DNA of 64,000 bases from Flavobacterium fragile (lineage in GTDB: Bacteria > Bacteroidota > Bacteroidia > Flavobacteriales > Flavobacteriaceae). A program made the translations under genes and the position numbers. The stretch spans positions 310,001 through 374,000 of the forward strand of contig NZ_JAMLJN010000002.1 in the NCBI RefSeq assembly GCF_023634865.1, given 5' to 3'. The notes under the pieces are model-generated. The model worked only from the letters and a program-made list of their open reading frames with translations, searched no databases and had not been told where the DNA came from. Of this stretch, positions 7,691-14,843 are shown piece after piece. Within the stretch, counting starts at the first letter, position 1, and each line of letters opens with the position of its first letter.

Positions 7691-8386
7691 TTACTGATTT
7701 TCACTTAGCCATAAAATATCCTCCAAAAGTTGTTTCATATTTTTTGTTTTTTCATCACCTGTAGGTTGATCTAAATTGGTGCCATCGTAAAAACCACGAA
7801 TTCTTTTATTTTTATCTACTAAAACAAAATTTTCAGTATGTACCATGTCGTACAATTCTTCTGGCTTGCCTGTTTTTACTGCTAAATACGATTTTCGGGC
7901 TAAATAATAGATGTCTTTTTTATTTCCAGTAACTAAATTCCATCTTGAATCATCAACCCCTTTTTCAATGGCGTATTTTTTTAAAACTTCAGGGGTGTCA
8001 ATATCAGGAGTAACAGAGAAAGACAACAGTTTCACTTCTGGGTTATTTTTCAATTGATTTTGCAACCAAACCATGTTATCCGTCATTTTTGGACAAATAG
8101 TTGGGCAAGTAGTGAAAAAGAAATCGGCTACATAAATGGTGTTTTCGTAATCTTTTTGTGTAATTGTTTTACCATTTTGATTGGTAAATGCAAAATCAGA
8201 AATTTTATGATTGTTTCCAATGTGTTGCACAGTAGAATCAACTAACTCCGGATTGATATCTCTCGGAGAATAAATGGGTAAGGTTTTTTTGGGAACTAAC
8301 AAACTGTATATTCCCAAATAAATGATTAGCGAAAGTATTCCAAAAATGATGAAAAACTTTTTATATGGAGCAAGAAAATTAAGCAT
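7691..8386 (-). CDS. SCO1/SenC family copper chaperone
   Basis: This membrane-anchored thioredoxin-fold protein delivers copper to the CuA site of cytochrome c oxidase, or acts as a thiol reductase. It is 231 residues long. An uncleaved N-terminal anchor spans about residues 11-30. The copper motif CPTIC is at residues 94-98 and the conserved third ligand is His183 (MVHTENF). The open frame continues upstream for 54 codons, but that part is low-complexity and aromatic, unlike any Sco N-terminus. I therefore use the ATG at 8386, directly before MLNFLAPYKKFFIIFG. It is transcribed divergently from the M13 peptidase gene, with about 100 bp between start codons. No oxidase genes are adjacent. Confidence 0.9.
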   Translation of the reverse strand: MLNFLAPYKKFFIIFGILSLIIYLGIYSLLVPKKTLPIYSPRDINPELVDSTVQHIGNNHKISDFAFTNQNGKTITQKDYENTIYVADFFFTTCPTICPKMTDNMVWLQNQLKNNPEVKLLSFSVTPDIDTPEVLKKYAIEKGVDDSRWNLVTGNKKDIYYLARKSYLAVKTGKPEELYDMVHTENFVLVDKNKRIRGFYDGTNLDQPTGDEKTKNMKQLLEDILWLSENQ

Positions 8387-8457
8387 ATTTTTTTTTACAA
8401 AAATAATCCAAATTCGTGAAAATTGTAAATTAAAACCATATTCAATAGAATAAAATT

Positions 8458-8465
8458 TATATTTG
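8458..8465 (+). promoter_or_regulatory. -7 promoter box of the M13 peptidase gene
   Basis: TATATTTG matches TAnnTTTG and lies 20 bp before the ATG at 8486. No convincing -33 TTTG was seen at the right spacing. Confidence 0.5.
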
Positions 8466-8485
8466 TAGAAATAAATAAATTGGAT

Positions 8486-10567
8486 ATGGAAATAAAAACA
8501 AATTTTAAAAAAGGAGTTGCTTTTTGTGCAGCCATAGCAATTTTGCAAAGCTGTAATTCAACACAAAGCGTTACAGAAAAAAAAGAGGTTAAAACCTCTT
8601 CAGGGATTAATTTAGGATATATGGATAAATCCGTAAATCCAGCAGATGATTTTAATCGTTATGTAAACGGAACATGGTTAGATAAAACCGAAATCCCAGC
8701 CGACAGAACCCGTTGGGGAAGTTTTGATGAACTTCGTAAAAACACCGATGACGATGTTATGGCAATTTTGAAAGAAGCGATTAACGATAAAACTATCGAT
8801 CCTAATTCTGATCAAGCGAAAGCCATTAATTTGTACAAATCGGTTTTAGATACGGTAACGAGAAACAAACAAGGAATCGAACCTTTAAAACCATATTTAG
8901 CAAAAATTAACGCAGTTCAAAATGCAGATCAATTAGTAGCTTTGTTAGCCGAAATGGAGCCAGAAATGGGATTAGGTTTTTTCGGAAGTTACATCGGAGC
9001 CGATGCCAAAAACAGTAACAAAAACGTAATTTATGTAGGTACAGGAAGTCTAGGTTTACCAGATAGAGATTACTATGTTTCCGATGCGCCCGACAACAAA
9101 GAAAAACGTGAAAAATACGTGGCTCACGTAACCAGAATGTTACAATTCATCGGAGAATCTGAAGCTACTGCAAATGCGAATGCAAAGAAAATTTTAGCTT
9201 TAGAAACTAAAATGTCGACTGCTACTTTAGATAGAGTAGAACGTAGAGATAGAAGAAAAACCTATAATCCAATGAGTTTTGCTGATTTACAAAAATTAGC
9301 GCCAACGGTAAAATGGGATACGTATTTCCAAAGTGTTGGAATTGGAAAAGTAGATTCTTTAGTAGTTTCGCAACCAAAATATTTACAAACGGTTGAAACC
9401 ATTTTAAAAGATAACCAAGTTGAAGATTGGAAAGCCTACATGCGTTGGACCGCTTTAAGAGGTTCGGCAGGTTTATTGTCAACGGATATCGAAAATGCGA
9501 ATTTTGATTTCTACGGAAAAACATTAACAGGAGCCGTAAAACAACGTCCAGCGGAAGAAAGAGCTTTAGCAACAGTTAACGGAAGATTAGGTGAAGCGTT
9601 AGGGAAGCTTTATGTGGCTAAAAAATTCCCGCCAGAAGCGAAAGAAAAAGCACAAGCCATGATTGCTAACGTAATGAAAGCTTTTGACAACCGTATTGAT
9701 AATTTACCTTGGATGACCAAAGCTACTAAGGAAAATGCAAAAATCAAATTGAATAAATTCCGAGTAAAAATTGGATATCCAGATAAATGGAAAGATTACT
9801 CAGAATTACAAGTGAAATCTCCAGAACAAGGCGGAACGTATTTCGATAATTCAAAAATGTACGCAAGATGGAGTCACAAGAAGAACATCGAAAAAATGGG
9901 GAAACCTGTTGATAAAGAAGAATGGGGAATGTCGCCTCAAACGGTAAATGCGTATTTCAGCCCAACGAACAACGAAATTGTATTTCCAGCGGCGATCTTA
10001 CAACCACCTTTCTACGATTACAAAGCGGACGAAGCGGTAAATTATGGTGGAATTGGAGCCGTAATTGGTCACGAAATTTCACACGGATTTGACGATTCAG
10101 GTTCAAGATATAATGCGGATGGAAACTTAGTAAACTGGTGGAGCGAAGACGACTTAAAACAATTCACCACTTTAGGAAGTGCTTTAGCAGATCAATATTC
10201 CGCTTTAGAACCATTACCAGGAATTTTTGTAGATGGTAAATTCACTTTAGGTGAAAACATCGGAGATTTAGGTGGAGTTAACGCTGCTTACGACGGATTA
10301 CAAATCTATTTGAAAGCAAACGGAAACCCAGGTTTAATAGACGGATTTACGCCAGAGCAACGTTTCTTTATTTCTTGGGCAACCATTTGGAGAAGTAAAA
10401 TGCGTGATGAAGCCATCAAAAACCAAGTAAAAACAGACCCACATTCTCCAGGAATGTATCGTGCTTATGTGCCGTTGCAAAACGTGGAAGCATTTTATAA
10501 AGCGTTCAATATTCAGCCAAATAACGGAATGTATGTTGCGCCAGATAAACGCGTTAAAATTTGGTAA
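8486..10567 (+). CDS. M13 family (neprilysin/PepO-like) zinc metallopeptidase, lipoprotein
   Basis: This secreted endopeptidase of the neprilysin family is 693 residues from the ATG at 8486; the frame also allows a TTG two codons upstream. Residues 1-23 form a lipoprotein signal ending ILQSC, so Cys23 would be lipidated and the enzyme held on a membrane. The N-terminal peptidase M13 domain begins with the usual NPADDFNRYVNGTW. The substrate-binding motif NAYFSPTNNEIVFPA precedes the zinc site HEISH (about 529-533). The third ligand lies in GENIGDLGG. The protein ends RVKIW, close to the family's usual C-x-x-W end but without the Cys. Such peptidases degrade oligopeptides in the periplasm or outside the cell. 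A strong terminator follows. Confidence 0.95.
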   Translation: MEIKTNFKKGVAFCAAIAILQSCNSTQSVTEKKEVKTSSGINLGYMDKSVNPADDFNRYVNGTWLDKTEIPADRTRWGSFDELRKNTDDDVMAILKEAINDKTIDPNSDQAKAINLYKSVLDTVTRNKQGIEPLKPYLAKINAVQNADQLVALLAEMEPEMGLGFFGSYIGADAKNSNKNVIYVGTGSLGLPDRDYYVSDAPDNKEKREKYVAHVTRMLQFIGESEATANANAKKILALETKMSTATLDRVERRDRRKTYNPMSFADLQKLAPTVKWDTYFQSVGIGKVDSLVVSQPKYLQTVETILKDNQVEDWKAYMRWTALRGSAGLLSTDIENANFDFYGKTLTGAVKQRPAEERALATVNGRLGEALGKLYVAKKFPPEAKEKAQAMIANVMKAFDNRIDNLPWMTKATKENAKIKLNKFRVKIGYPDKWKDYSELQVKSPEQGGTYFDNSKMYARWSHKKNIEKMGKPVDKEEWGMSPQTVNAYFSPTNNEIVFPAAILQPPFYDYKADEAVNYGGIGAVIGHEISHGFDDSGSRYNADGNLVNWWSEDDLKQFTTLGSALADQYSALEPLPGIFVDGKFTLGENIGDLGGVNAAYDGLQIYLKANGNPGLIDGFTPEQRFFISWATIWRSKMRDEAIKNQVKTDPHSPGMYRAYVPLQNVEAFYKAFNIQPNNGMYVAPDKRVKIW

Positions 10568-10587
10568 TCAAATTTAAAATAAAATCA

Positions 10588-10615
10588 AATCCCATCTTTA
10601 AGGTGGGATTTTTTT
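10588..10615 (+). terminator. Intrinsic terminator after the M13 peptidase gene
   Basis: The arms AATCCCATC (10588-10596) and GGTGGGATT (10602-10610) form a 9-bp stem with one T-G wobble and a 5-nt loop, followed by T7. Confidence 0.8.
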
Positions 10616-10635
10616 GTTGAATAGTAAAGATTATC

Positions 10636-10675
10636 GCCAAGGATTAAAAGATTATAATCTGTGAAAATTTAATCT
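10636..10675. repeat. Intergenic ATCTGTG-type repeat
   Basis: The segment contains AGATTATAATCT followed by ATCTGTGAAAATTTAATCTG. The words AATCTGTG recur in the dispersed ~40-bp element found at 13518, 13961, 37749 and 54360, so this may be a degenerate relative. It lies between two convergent genes. Confidence 0.3.
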
Positions 10676-10686
10676 GTAACTAAAAA

Positions 10687-11610
10687 TTATTTCTTCTTAA
10701 TCGCTCGATTCACTAAATAAAGTCCAATAATGGTTATCGTTCCTCCAATGATAATCGCCGTTGTTAAAGGTTCATCAAACAATAAATATCCAAAAAACAA
10801 AGCCACCATCGGATTGATGTAGGCATACAAACTACTGATTTCAGTCGGTAAATTTTCTAAAGCATAAATAAACGCAATAAACGTCAAAACCGAACCAAAA
10901 ACCACCAAATAGCCAATCGACCACCAAGAAATCGCAGGAATTTCGCTCAACGGAACAGAAGTACCATTAAATCCAATCACGCTCGAAATCACAACGCTCG
11001 AAATCAACATTTGCAATCCCAAACTAAAATACGGATTGAAATTCGTTTTGTTTTCCTTGATATAAATCGAAGACAATGCCCAAGTAAACGTAGCAATTAC
11101 CGAAAGTAAAATTCCAAAACGGAATTCAGGTTGTAAGAAATCGTTGAGGTAATCGTAAAAAATTACGCAAATTCCGCCAAAAGCTACAATCAAACCAACA
11201 ACCGCTTTCCAAGATGTTTTTTGTCCGCGAAACAAACTGATGATGACAATCCAAAGTGGAAATATCGAACCAATAATCGCACCCAAACCACTCGAAATGT
11301 ATTTCACGCCCCAAGTACTCAAACCATTACTTAACATGAAATTCAAAACACTCAAAACTAAAATAGTACGCCATTGACGTTTGTTTGGCCAAGGATGTTT
11401 TTTGATTAAGAAATAGAGCAAATACAATAAGCCTCCAAAAAGTTGACGCAGTGCTACCAATTGCATCGGAGGCATGTGTTTTACACCTTCTTTGGAAGCA
11501 ATCCAAGTGGTTCCCCAGAAAAAACTAATCCAAATTAATGCTAAAATCGGCAAGCCAATCGCATTTTTCTTTTGCTTGATGTAATTGTGAAATACGCTAA
11601 AATAAGCCAT
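10687..11610 (-). CDS. EamA/DMT-superfamily permease
   Basis: This 307-residue inner-membrane protein has about ten hydrophobic helices arranged as two EamA repeats: residues about 20-150, beginning ALIWISFFWGTTWIASK, and about 165-300, ending in the family's GxxxIxxGxxLVN-type tail (IIGGTITIIGLYLVNRAIKKK). Members export amino acids, nucleotides or other metabolites; the sequence does not reveal the substrate. It is the last gene of a four-gene minus-strand unit and starts 2 bp after the stop of the SDR gene, so co-transcription is very likely. Confidence 0.88.
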   Translation of the reverse strand: MAYFSVFHNYIKQKKNAIGLPILALIWISFFWGTTWIASKEGVKHMPPMQLVALRQLFGGLLYLLYFLIKKHPWPNKRQWRTILVLSVLNFMLSNGLSTWGVKYISSGLGAIIGSIFPLWIVIISLFRGQKTSWKAVVGLIVAFGGICVIFYDYLNDFLQPEFRFGILLSVIATFTWALSSIYIKENKTNFNPYFSLGLQMLISSVVISSVIGFNGTSVPLSEIPAISWWSIGYLVVFGSVLTFIAFIYALENLPTEISSLYAYINPMVALFFGYLLFDEPLTTAIIIGGTITIIGLYLVNRAIKKK

Positions 11611-11612
11611 TA

Positions 11613-12467
11613 CTAAATTTCTTTTTGGAACGAATAGTCCAAAATCGTTTCTACTTTTTTACTAGAAATCATTTTGCCTTTCGATTCCGAATTTTCCGCA
11701 AAGGTAGGAAATGGCAAATTGAATATTTCCGCTTTTTTGTGATAATATGCTTTACGAGTTGGATGTTGAGGTGCCACAGCGTTAAAGGTTTGATTCCATT
11801 CCCAATTGTCATGCTGAACTTGTTTTAGTATCTTTTCAATAACTCCAATACAATCTTCTCTTTCAATCATATTTACGGGAGCATCCGGATTTTCAACATT
11901 CGTTCTTCCTGCTAAAAATTTCACCGGATGACGATCATCACCAAGTAAACCACCAAAACGAATTACTGTAGTTTTAAAATTTGGATTCGATTGCAAAAGA
12001 GTTTCAGTAATAACTAATTGTTTACCACTTTCGGTATCGGGATTGGGTTTTGTTTCTTCTGTCACTTCGAGCGGAGTCGAGAAGTTTTTTGAATCACCAT
12101 AAACCGAAGTCGAACTCACAAAAATAACTTTCTGAATGCCCGATTTTTCGATAAAAGGAATCAACGTTTTTATTTTATTTACAAATCTCATTTCGTTAGA
12201 AGTCGAAGTTTCTCTTCTCAACCCTGGTGGAATATCAATAATCAAAACATCGGTTTCTTTCAGAAAACCTTCCATATTTCCAATGATTTGATGTTCCTCC
12301 AATTGAATTTGGAAAGGTAAAATTCCTGAGTTTTCCAACACTTCTAACTTACTTTCCGAAGTCGTAGAACCTTTTACTTCGTAACCTTTTGAAAGCAATG
12401 ATTTGGCTAAGGGTAAACCGAGCCAACCGCAACCGAGTATGGCAATCTTTTTTCTTTCTTCTTTCAT
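11613..12467 (-). CDS. NAD(P)-dependent epimerase/dehydratase-like SDR protein (YeeZ-like)
   Basis: This 284-residue Rossmann protein of the extended/atypical SDR group opens with a glycine-rich loop KKIAILGCGWLGLPLAKSL and continues with FVSSTSVYGD, the SDR active-site-like Tyr motif. Its substrate is unknown; distant relatives include YeeZ-type oxidoreductases. Two stretches look repeat-derived. Residues about 128-138 (FSTPLEVTEET) are encoded by a copy of a GAGCGGAGTCGA-containing intergenic repeat. Residues about 211-220 (ILKQVQHDN) are encoded by a GTCATGCTGAACTTG-type repeat. It sits 8 bp after the zinc-ribbon gene and 2 bp before the DMT permease gene. Confidence 0.8.
   Translation of the reverse strand: MKEERKKIAILGCGWLGLPLAKSLLSKGYEVKGSTTSESKLEVLENSGILPFQIQLEEHQIIGNMEGFLKETDVLIIDIPPGLRRETSTSNEMRFVNKIKTLIPFIEKSGIQKVIFVSSTSVYGDSKNFSTPLEVTEETKPNPDTESGKQLVITETLLQSNPNFKTTVIRFGGLLGDDRHPVKFLAGRTNVENPDAPVNMIEREDCIGVIEKILKQVQHDNWEWNQTFNAVAPQHPTRKAYYHKKAEIFNLPFPTFAENSESKGKMISSKKVETILDYSFQKEI
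11808..11836 (-). repeat. Repeat sequence embedded in the SDR coding region (copy 1)
   Basis: The + strand reads GTCATGCTGAACTTGTTTTA and continues to 11836. From memory, this is very close to a repeat found between genes in many Bacteroidota genomes. Here it lies in frame within the SDR gene and encodes ILKQVQHDN. Confidence 0.5.
12061..12084 (-). repeat. Repeat sequence embedded in the SDR coding region (copy 2)
   Basis: The + strand reads GTCACTTCGAGCGGAGTCGA then GAAG. Its 12-mer GAGCGGAGTCGA occurs again in the intergenic repeat at 38284-38295. Here it is translated as part of FSTPLEVTEET. Confidence 0.55.
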
Positions 12468-12475
12468 CTATCTTC

Positions 12476-12826
12476 TTAACTATCTTTCTTCACCAACATA
12501 TAAAAATCGTCTTCCAAAGCACGATAGCCTTGGTCGTACAAAAAGAAATAGGTGTTACCGGTTTTGGTTTGTAACATACTCGTAAAAAACTCAAAATCGA
12601 AACCTTTACTAAGTAATTTGGTTTTTGTGGTTTTTCCTTTGTCTTCTGGGTTGAGTTCACACAAAATGCGGTAATTTTTACGCAATTTGTTATTTATGTT
12701 GCGCATCAGATTGTTCTGATCTTTGTTCATTTTGTTGTTGTACGCATTGCGGCAACCATCCGAACAAAACTTTTTGTCTTCGCGACCAATGATTTTATCG
12801 CCACATTCTAAACAGGTTTTACTCAT
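12476..12826 (-). CDS. Small zinc-ribbon protein of unknown function
   Basis: This 116-residue protein has an N-terminal zinc-binding knuckle with Cys5, Cys8, Cys21 and Cys25 (CLECGDKIIG and KFCSDGCRNAYN), of the type seen in DUF2116-like zinc ribbons. The rest is basic then mixed, with no recognisable catalytic motif. The middle (KLRKNYRILCELNPEDKGK) suggests nucleic-acid or protein binding, but that is speculation. It lies in a tight minus-strand unit: 3 bp after the DUF6265-like gene and 8 bp before the SDR gene. Similar proteins are common in flavobacteria as conserved hypotheticals. Confidence 0.75.
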   Translation of the reverse strand: MSKTCLECGDKIIGREDKKFCSDGCRNAYNNKMNKDQNNLMRNINNKLRKNYRILCELNPEDKGKTTKTKLLSKGFDFEFFTSMLQTKTGNTYFFLYDQGYRALEDDFYMLVKKDS

Positions 12827-12829
12827 GGC

Positions 12830-13327
12830 TTACTTCTTAAAATTAAACTTCATTTCTTTACTACTATCCTCAAAAACCACGTAAATATTGATTTCATTAT
12901 CCGAAATTTTCTCAAACGTAAATTTATCGAAATATACATGTGTTGGGGTGACTTTTACCAATCTAAAATTCAAACTTACTTCCGCCTTTTCCCAACCTTT
13001 TAATTCGCCATCAAAGTGTTTGAGTTGTAATAAAAGGGTTTTCTCTTTCTCAATAATGTGTCCCAATTCATAGAAAGCGACTTTTCCATCCACAACTAAT
13101 TTGAAGTTAAACATCATGGAATTCCCAATCGGTTCGCTCCACGTTTCTTGACAAATACCACCTAAAGCTTTGCCTTTCCAATTGCCTACAATCCATTTTA
13201 CATCTTGTAAAGTGGCTTTTGGCGAACCTTTTTCATCGTTGTAATTTAAGGTGTTTTGTGCAAATGTGGTAAACGAACAAATAAAAAGTAAAAAATAAAT
13301 ACTTTTTTGGAAGAGAGATTTTTTCAT
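12830..13327 (-). CDS. Secreted DUF6265-like protein
   Basis: This 165-residue exported protein has a Sec signal peptide ending near TTFAQ. The mature part contains VKWIVGNWKGKALGGICQE, NSMMFNFKLVVDGKVAFYE and VYFDKFTFEKIS. It resembles the small lipocalin-like beta-barrel proteins annotated DUF6265, which often begin with a WLxGxW motif. A ligand-binding role would fit that fold but is not shown. The open frame runs 11 codons upstream; I choose the ATG at 13327, which directly gives MKKSLFQKSIYFLLF. It is the first gene of a four-gene minus-strand unit (this gene, zinc ribbon, SDR, DMT permease). Confidence 0.7.
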   Translation of the reverse strand: MKKSLFQKSIYFLLFICSFTTFAQNTLNYNDEKGSPKATLQDVKWIVGNWKGKALGGICQETWSEPIGNSMMFNFKLVVDGKVAFYELGHIIEKEKTLLLQLKHFDGELKGWEKAEVSLNFRLVKVTPTHVYFDKFTFEKISDNEINIYVVFEDSSKEMKFNFKK

Positions 13328-13517
13328 CTGTAAAGTCTTATAGTAAAAGCGAATATACAAAAATAATTTCCATTTACAAACGCTTACAAATATTTACAAC
13401 CGATATTAAATAGCTAATTACCGAATAAACTTTTTTTCTCGCCACATCTTTGCACTGTCGAAATGAAACAACGAGTTCAAGTTCAAAAACAAGAGCAAGT
13501 TCAAATTTCAAAACATT

Positions 13518-13557
13518 AGATTTTTTAAATTATTCCAATTTCTTAAATCTGTGTTCC
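13518..13557 (+). repeat. Dispersed ~40-bp palindromic leader element, copy E1
   Basis: An imperfect inverted repeat with arms AGATTTTTTAAATT and AATTTCTTAAATCT around ATTCC, followed by GTGTTCC. It ends 48 bp before the first ssb start. Copies E2 (13961), E3 (37749) and E4 (54360, minus) share this form; E1 and E2 differ at two of 40 positions. The rest of the 278-bp gap 13328-13605 holds GTTCAA-rich sequence and no gene I can support. Confidence 0.75.
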
Positions 13558-13605
13558 AAAAAAGAATCAATATTAATTTTATAAACATTTAAATTTTTAC
13601 ACGCC

Positions 13606-13926
13606 ATGAAAAACAGAGTACAATTAATCGGACATGTAGGTCAAGAACCAGAAATCAAAAACTTAGAATCTGGAAGAGTAGCTAACTTCACAATCGCTAC
13701 GAATGAAAATTACACCAACGCCAAAGGTGAAAAAGTAGAACAAACCGAATGGCACCGCGTTTCCGCTTGGGGAAAAACAGTAGACATTATTGAAAAATTA
13801 TTAACCAAAGGAAGTCACGTTGCCATCGAAGGTAAACTAACCCACAGAAGTTACGACGATAAAGACGGAAACAAACGTTATATCACGGAAGTGGTTGCTA
13901 ATGAATTGGTTTTATTAAGTAAATGA
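13606..13926 (+). CDS. ssb: Single-stranded DNA-binding protein, short paralogue 1
   Basis: This OB-fold protein of 106 residues binds single-stranded DNA. The SSB core is complete: MKNRVQLIGHVGQEPEIKNL, then VANFTIATNENY, TEWHRVSAWGKT and GSHVAIEGKLTHRSYDD. It ends at the last OB strand (VVANELVLLSK), without the flexible linker and acidic DDDIPF-type tail that recruits repair proteins in full-length SSBs (about 150-180 residues). It is therefore likely a second, specialised SSB, with the replicative one encoded elsewhere. A close paralogue follows 113 bp downstream behind a duplicated leader, then an HRDC-domain gene. Confidence 0.92.
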   Translation: MKNRVQLIGHVGQEPEIKNLESGRVANFTIATNENYTNAKGEKVEQTEWHRVSAWGKTVDIIEKLLTKGSHVAIEGKLTHRSYDDKDGNKRYITEVVANELVLLSK

Positions 13927-13960
13927 AATAGATCAAATTCAAGTTCAAAATTCAACACAC

Positions 13961-14000
13961 AGATTTTTTAAGTTATTACAATTTCTTAAATCTGTGTTCC
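13961..14000 (+). repeat. Dispersed palindromic leader element, copy E2
   Basis: Differs from E1 at two of 40 positions. Its outer arms are extended to a perfect ACACAGATTT / AAATCTGTGT pair. It ends 39 bp before the second ssb start. A GTTCAAAATTCAA stretch like that before E1 precedes it, so the leader was duplicated along with the gene. Confidence 0.75.
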
Positions 14001-14039
14001 TAAAAATCAAGTAACACAAACATTAAATATTTATACGCC

Positions 14040-14363
14040 ATGAAAAACTCAGTACTATTAATCGGACACGTTGGTCAAGAACCAGAAATCAAAAACCTTG
14101 AAGGAGGAAAAAAATTAGCAAACATCAGTATCGCTACAAACGAAGTGTATTATCGCGAAAACGGTGATAAAGTGGAACAAACCCAATGGCACCGAGTAAC
14201 TGCTTGGGGCAAAACAGCCGAAATTATCGAACGATTTGTAACCAAAGGAAAAGAAATCGGAATTGAAGGAAAGTTAACCCACAGAAGTTACGACGACAAA
14301 GACGGAAACAAGCGCTATGTTACAGAAGTTGTTGCCAATGAAATTTTGTTAATCGGTAAATAA
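14040..14363 (+). CDS. ssb: Single-stranded DNA-binding protein, short paralogue 2
   Basis: This 107-residue OB-fold SSB is a tandem duplicate of the gene just upstream. The two share LIGHVGQEPEIKNLE, EGKLTHRSYDDKDGNKRY and TEVVANE, but differ in the L45 region (EVYYRENGDKVEQTQ against ENYTNAKGEKVEQTE) and in helix alpha1 (IIERFVTKGKEIG against IIEKLLTKGSHVA). It also lacks an acidic C-terminal tail. The duplicated upstream element supports duplication of a gene-plus-leader unit followed by divergence. The HRDC gene starts 7 bp downstream, so these two are co-transcribed. Confidence 0.92.
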   Translation: MKNSVLLIGHVGQEPEIKNLEGGKKLANISIATNEVYYRENGDKVEQTQWHRVTAWGKTAEIIERFVTKGKEIGIEGKLTHRSYDDKDGNKRYVTEVVANEILLIGK

Positions 14364-14370
14364 GGATGTT

Positions 14371-14808
14371 ATGCAAGTTAGAGTGTTTTCAATCCGTTTG
14401 GATGCTGCCTTTTTGGAGTACGATCAGCAACAATTGAATGCTTTTTTGAATACAGTAACGTTTAAAAAATCAAGCACACAATTTGTTGAAATTGATGAAG
14501 CGCATTGGTCGGTTATTGTTTATTATGAAACAGAAGAACAACAAAAACCAGAGCGATTAGAACGAAAATCGTACGAAGATTTGAATCCGAAAGACAAACA
14601 AGTTTACGGTTATTTGAATCAATGGAGAAACGAAAAATCAGAAGCTTTAAAATTGAAAAAGTATATGATTTGTCACAATTCAGAATTAATCGATTTAGCC
14701 ATGTACAAGCCAAGCAACTTAGATGAATTACAACAAATCAAAGGTTTCGGGAAACAAAAATCGGAGCGATTCGGAGAAGATATTTTAGCTATTTTGAATG
14801 CTGTTTGA
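14371..14808 (+). CDS. HRDC-domain protein
   Basis: This 145-residue protein has an HRDC domain in its C-terminal half: LNQWRNEKSEALKLKKYMI, then ELIDLAMYKPSNLDELQQIK and GFGKQKSERFGEDILAIL. This helical bundle is found at the ends of RecQ helicases and RNase D and binds nucleic acid. The N-terminal 65 residues (MQVRVFSIRLDAAFLEYDQQ) have no recognisable domain, though the same N-terminal form is common in stand-alone flavobacterial HRDC proteins. It starts 7 bp after the second ssb gene, suggesting a joint role in handling single-stranded DNA. A strong terminator follows. Confidence 0.85.
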   Translation: MQVRVFSIRLDAAFLEYDQQQLNAFLNTVTFKKSSTQFVEIDEAHWSVIVYYETEEQQKPERLERKSYEDLNPKDKQVYGYLNQWRNEKSEALKLKKYMICHNSELIDLAMYKPSNLDELQQIKGFGKQKSERFGEDILAILNAV

Positions 14809-14814
14809 GAAAAG

Positions 14815-14842
14815 ACCACCAGCGAAAGTTGGTGGTTTTTTA
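14815..14842. terminator. Terminator between convergent HRDC and HDAC-like genes
   Basis: The arms ACCACCA (14815-14821) and TGGTGGT (14830-14836) enclose an 8-nt loop and are followed by T6ATTT on the + strand. It closes the ssb-ssb-HRDC transcript; the stop of the HDAC-like gene is at 14844. Confidence 0.8.
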
Positions 14843-14843
14843 T

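Noticed and set aside
8387..8548. N-terminal extension of the Sco1 frame to 8548
   Set aside because: The extra 54 residues are aromatic and low-complexity, do not match Sco proteins, and overlap the M13 peptidase gene's promoter and start.
13463..13519. An 18-codon reading frame (MKQRVQVQKQEQVQISKH) before the first ssb gene
   Set aside because: It is made of GTTCAA-type simple repeats that also occur before the second ssb gene without a matching frame; its stop overlaps the leader element. No evidence of translation.
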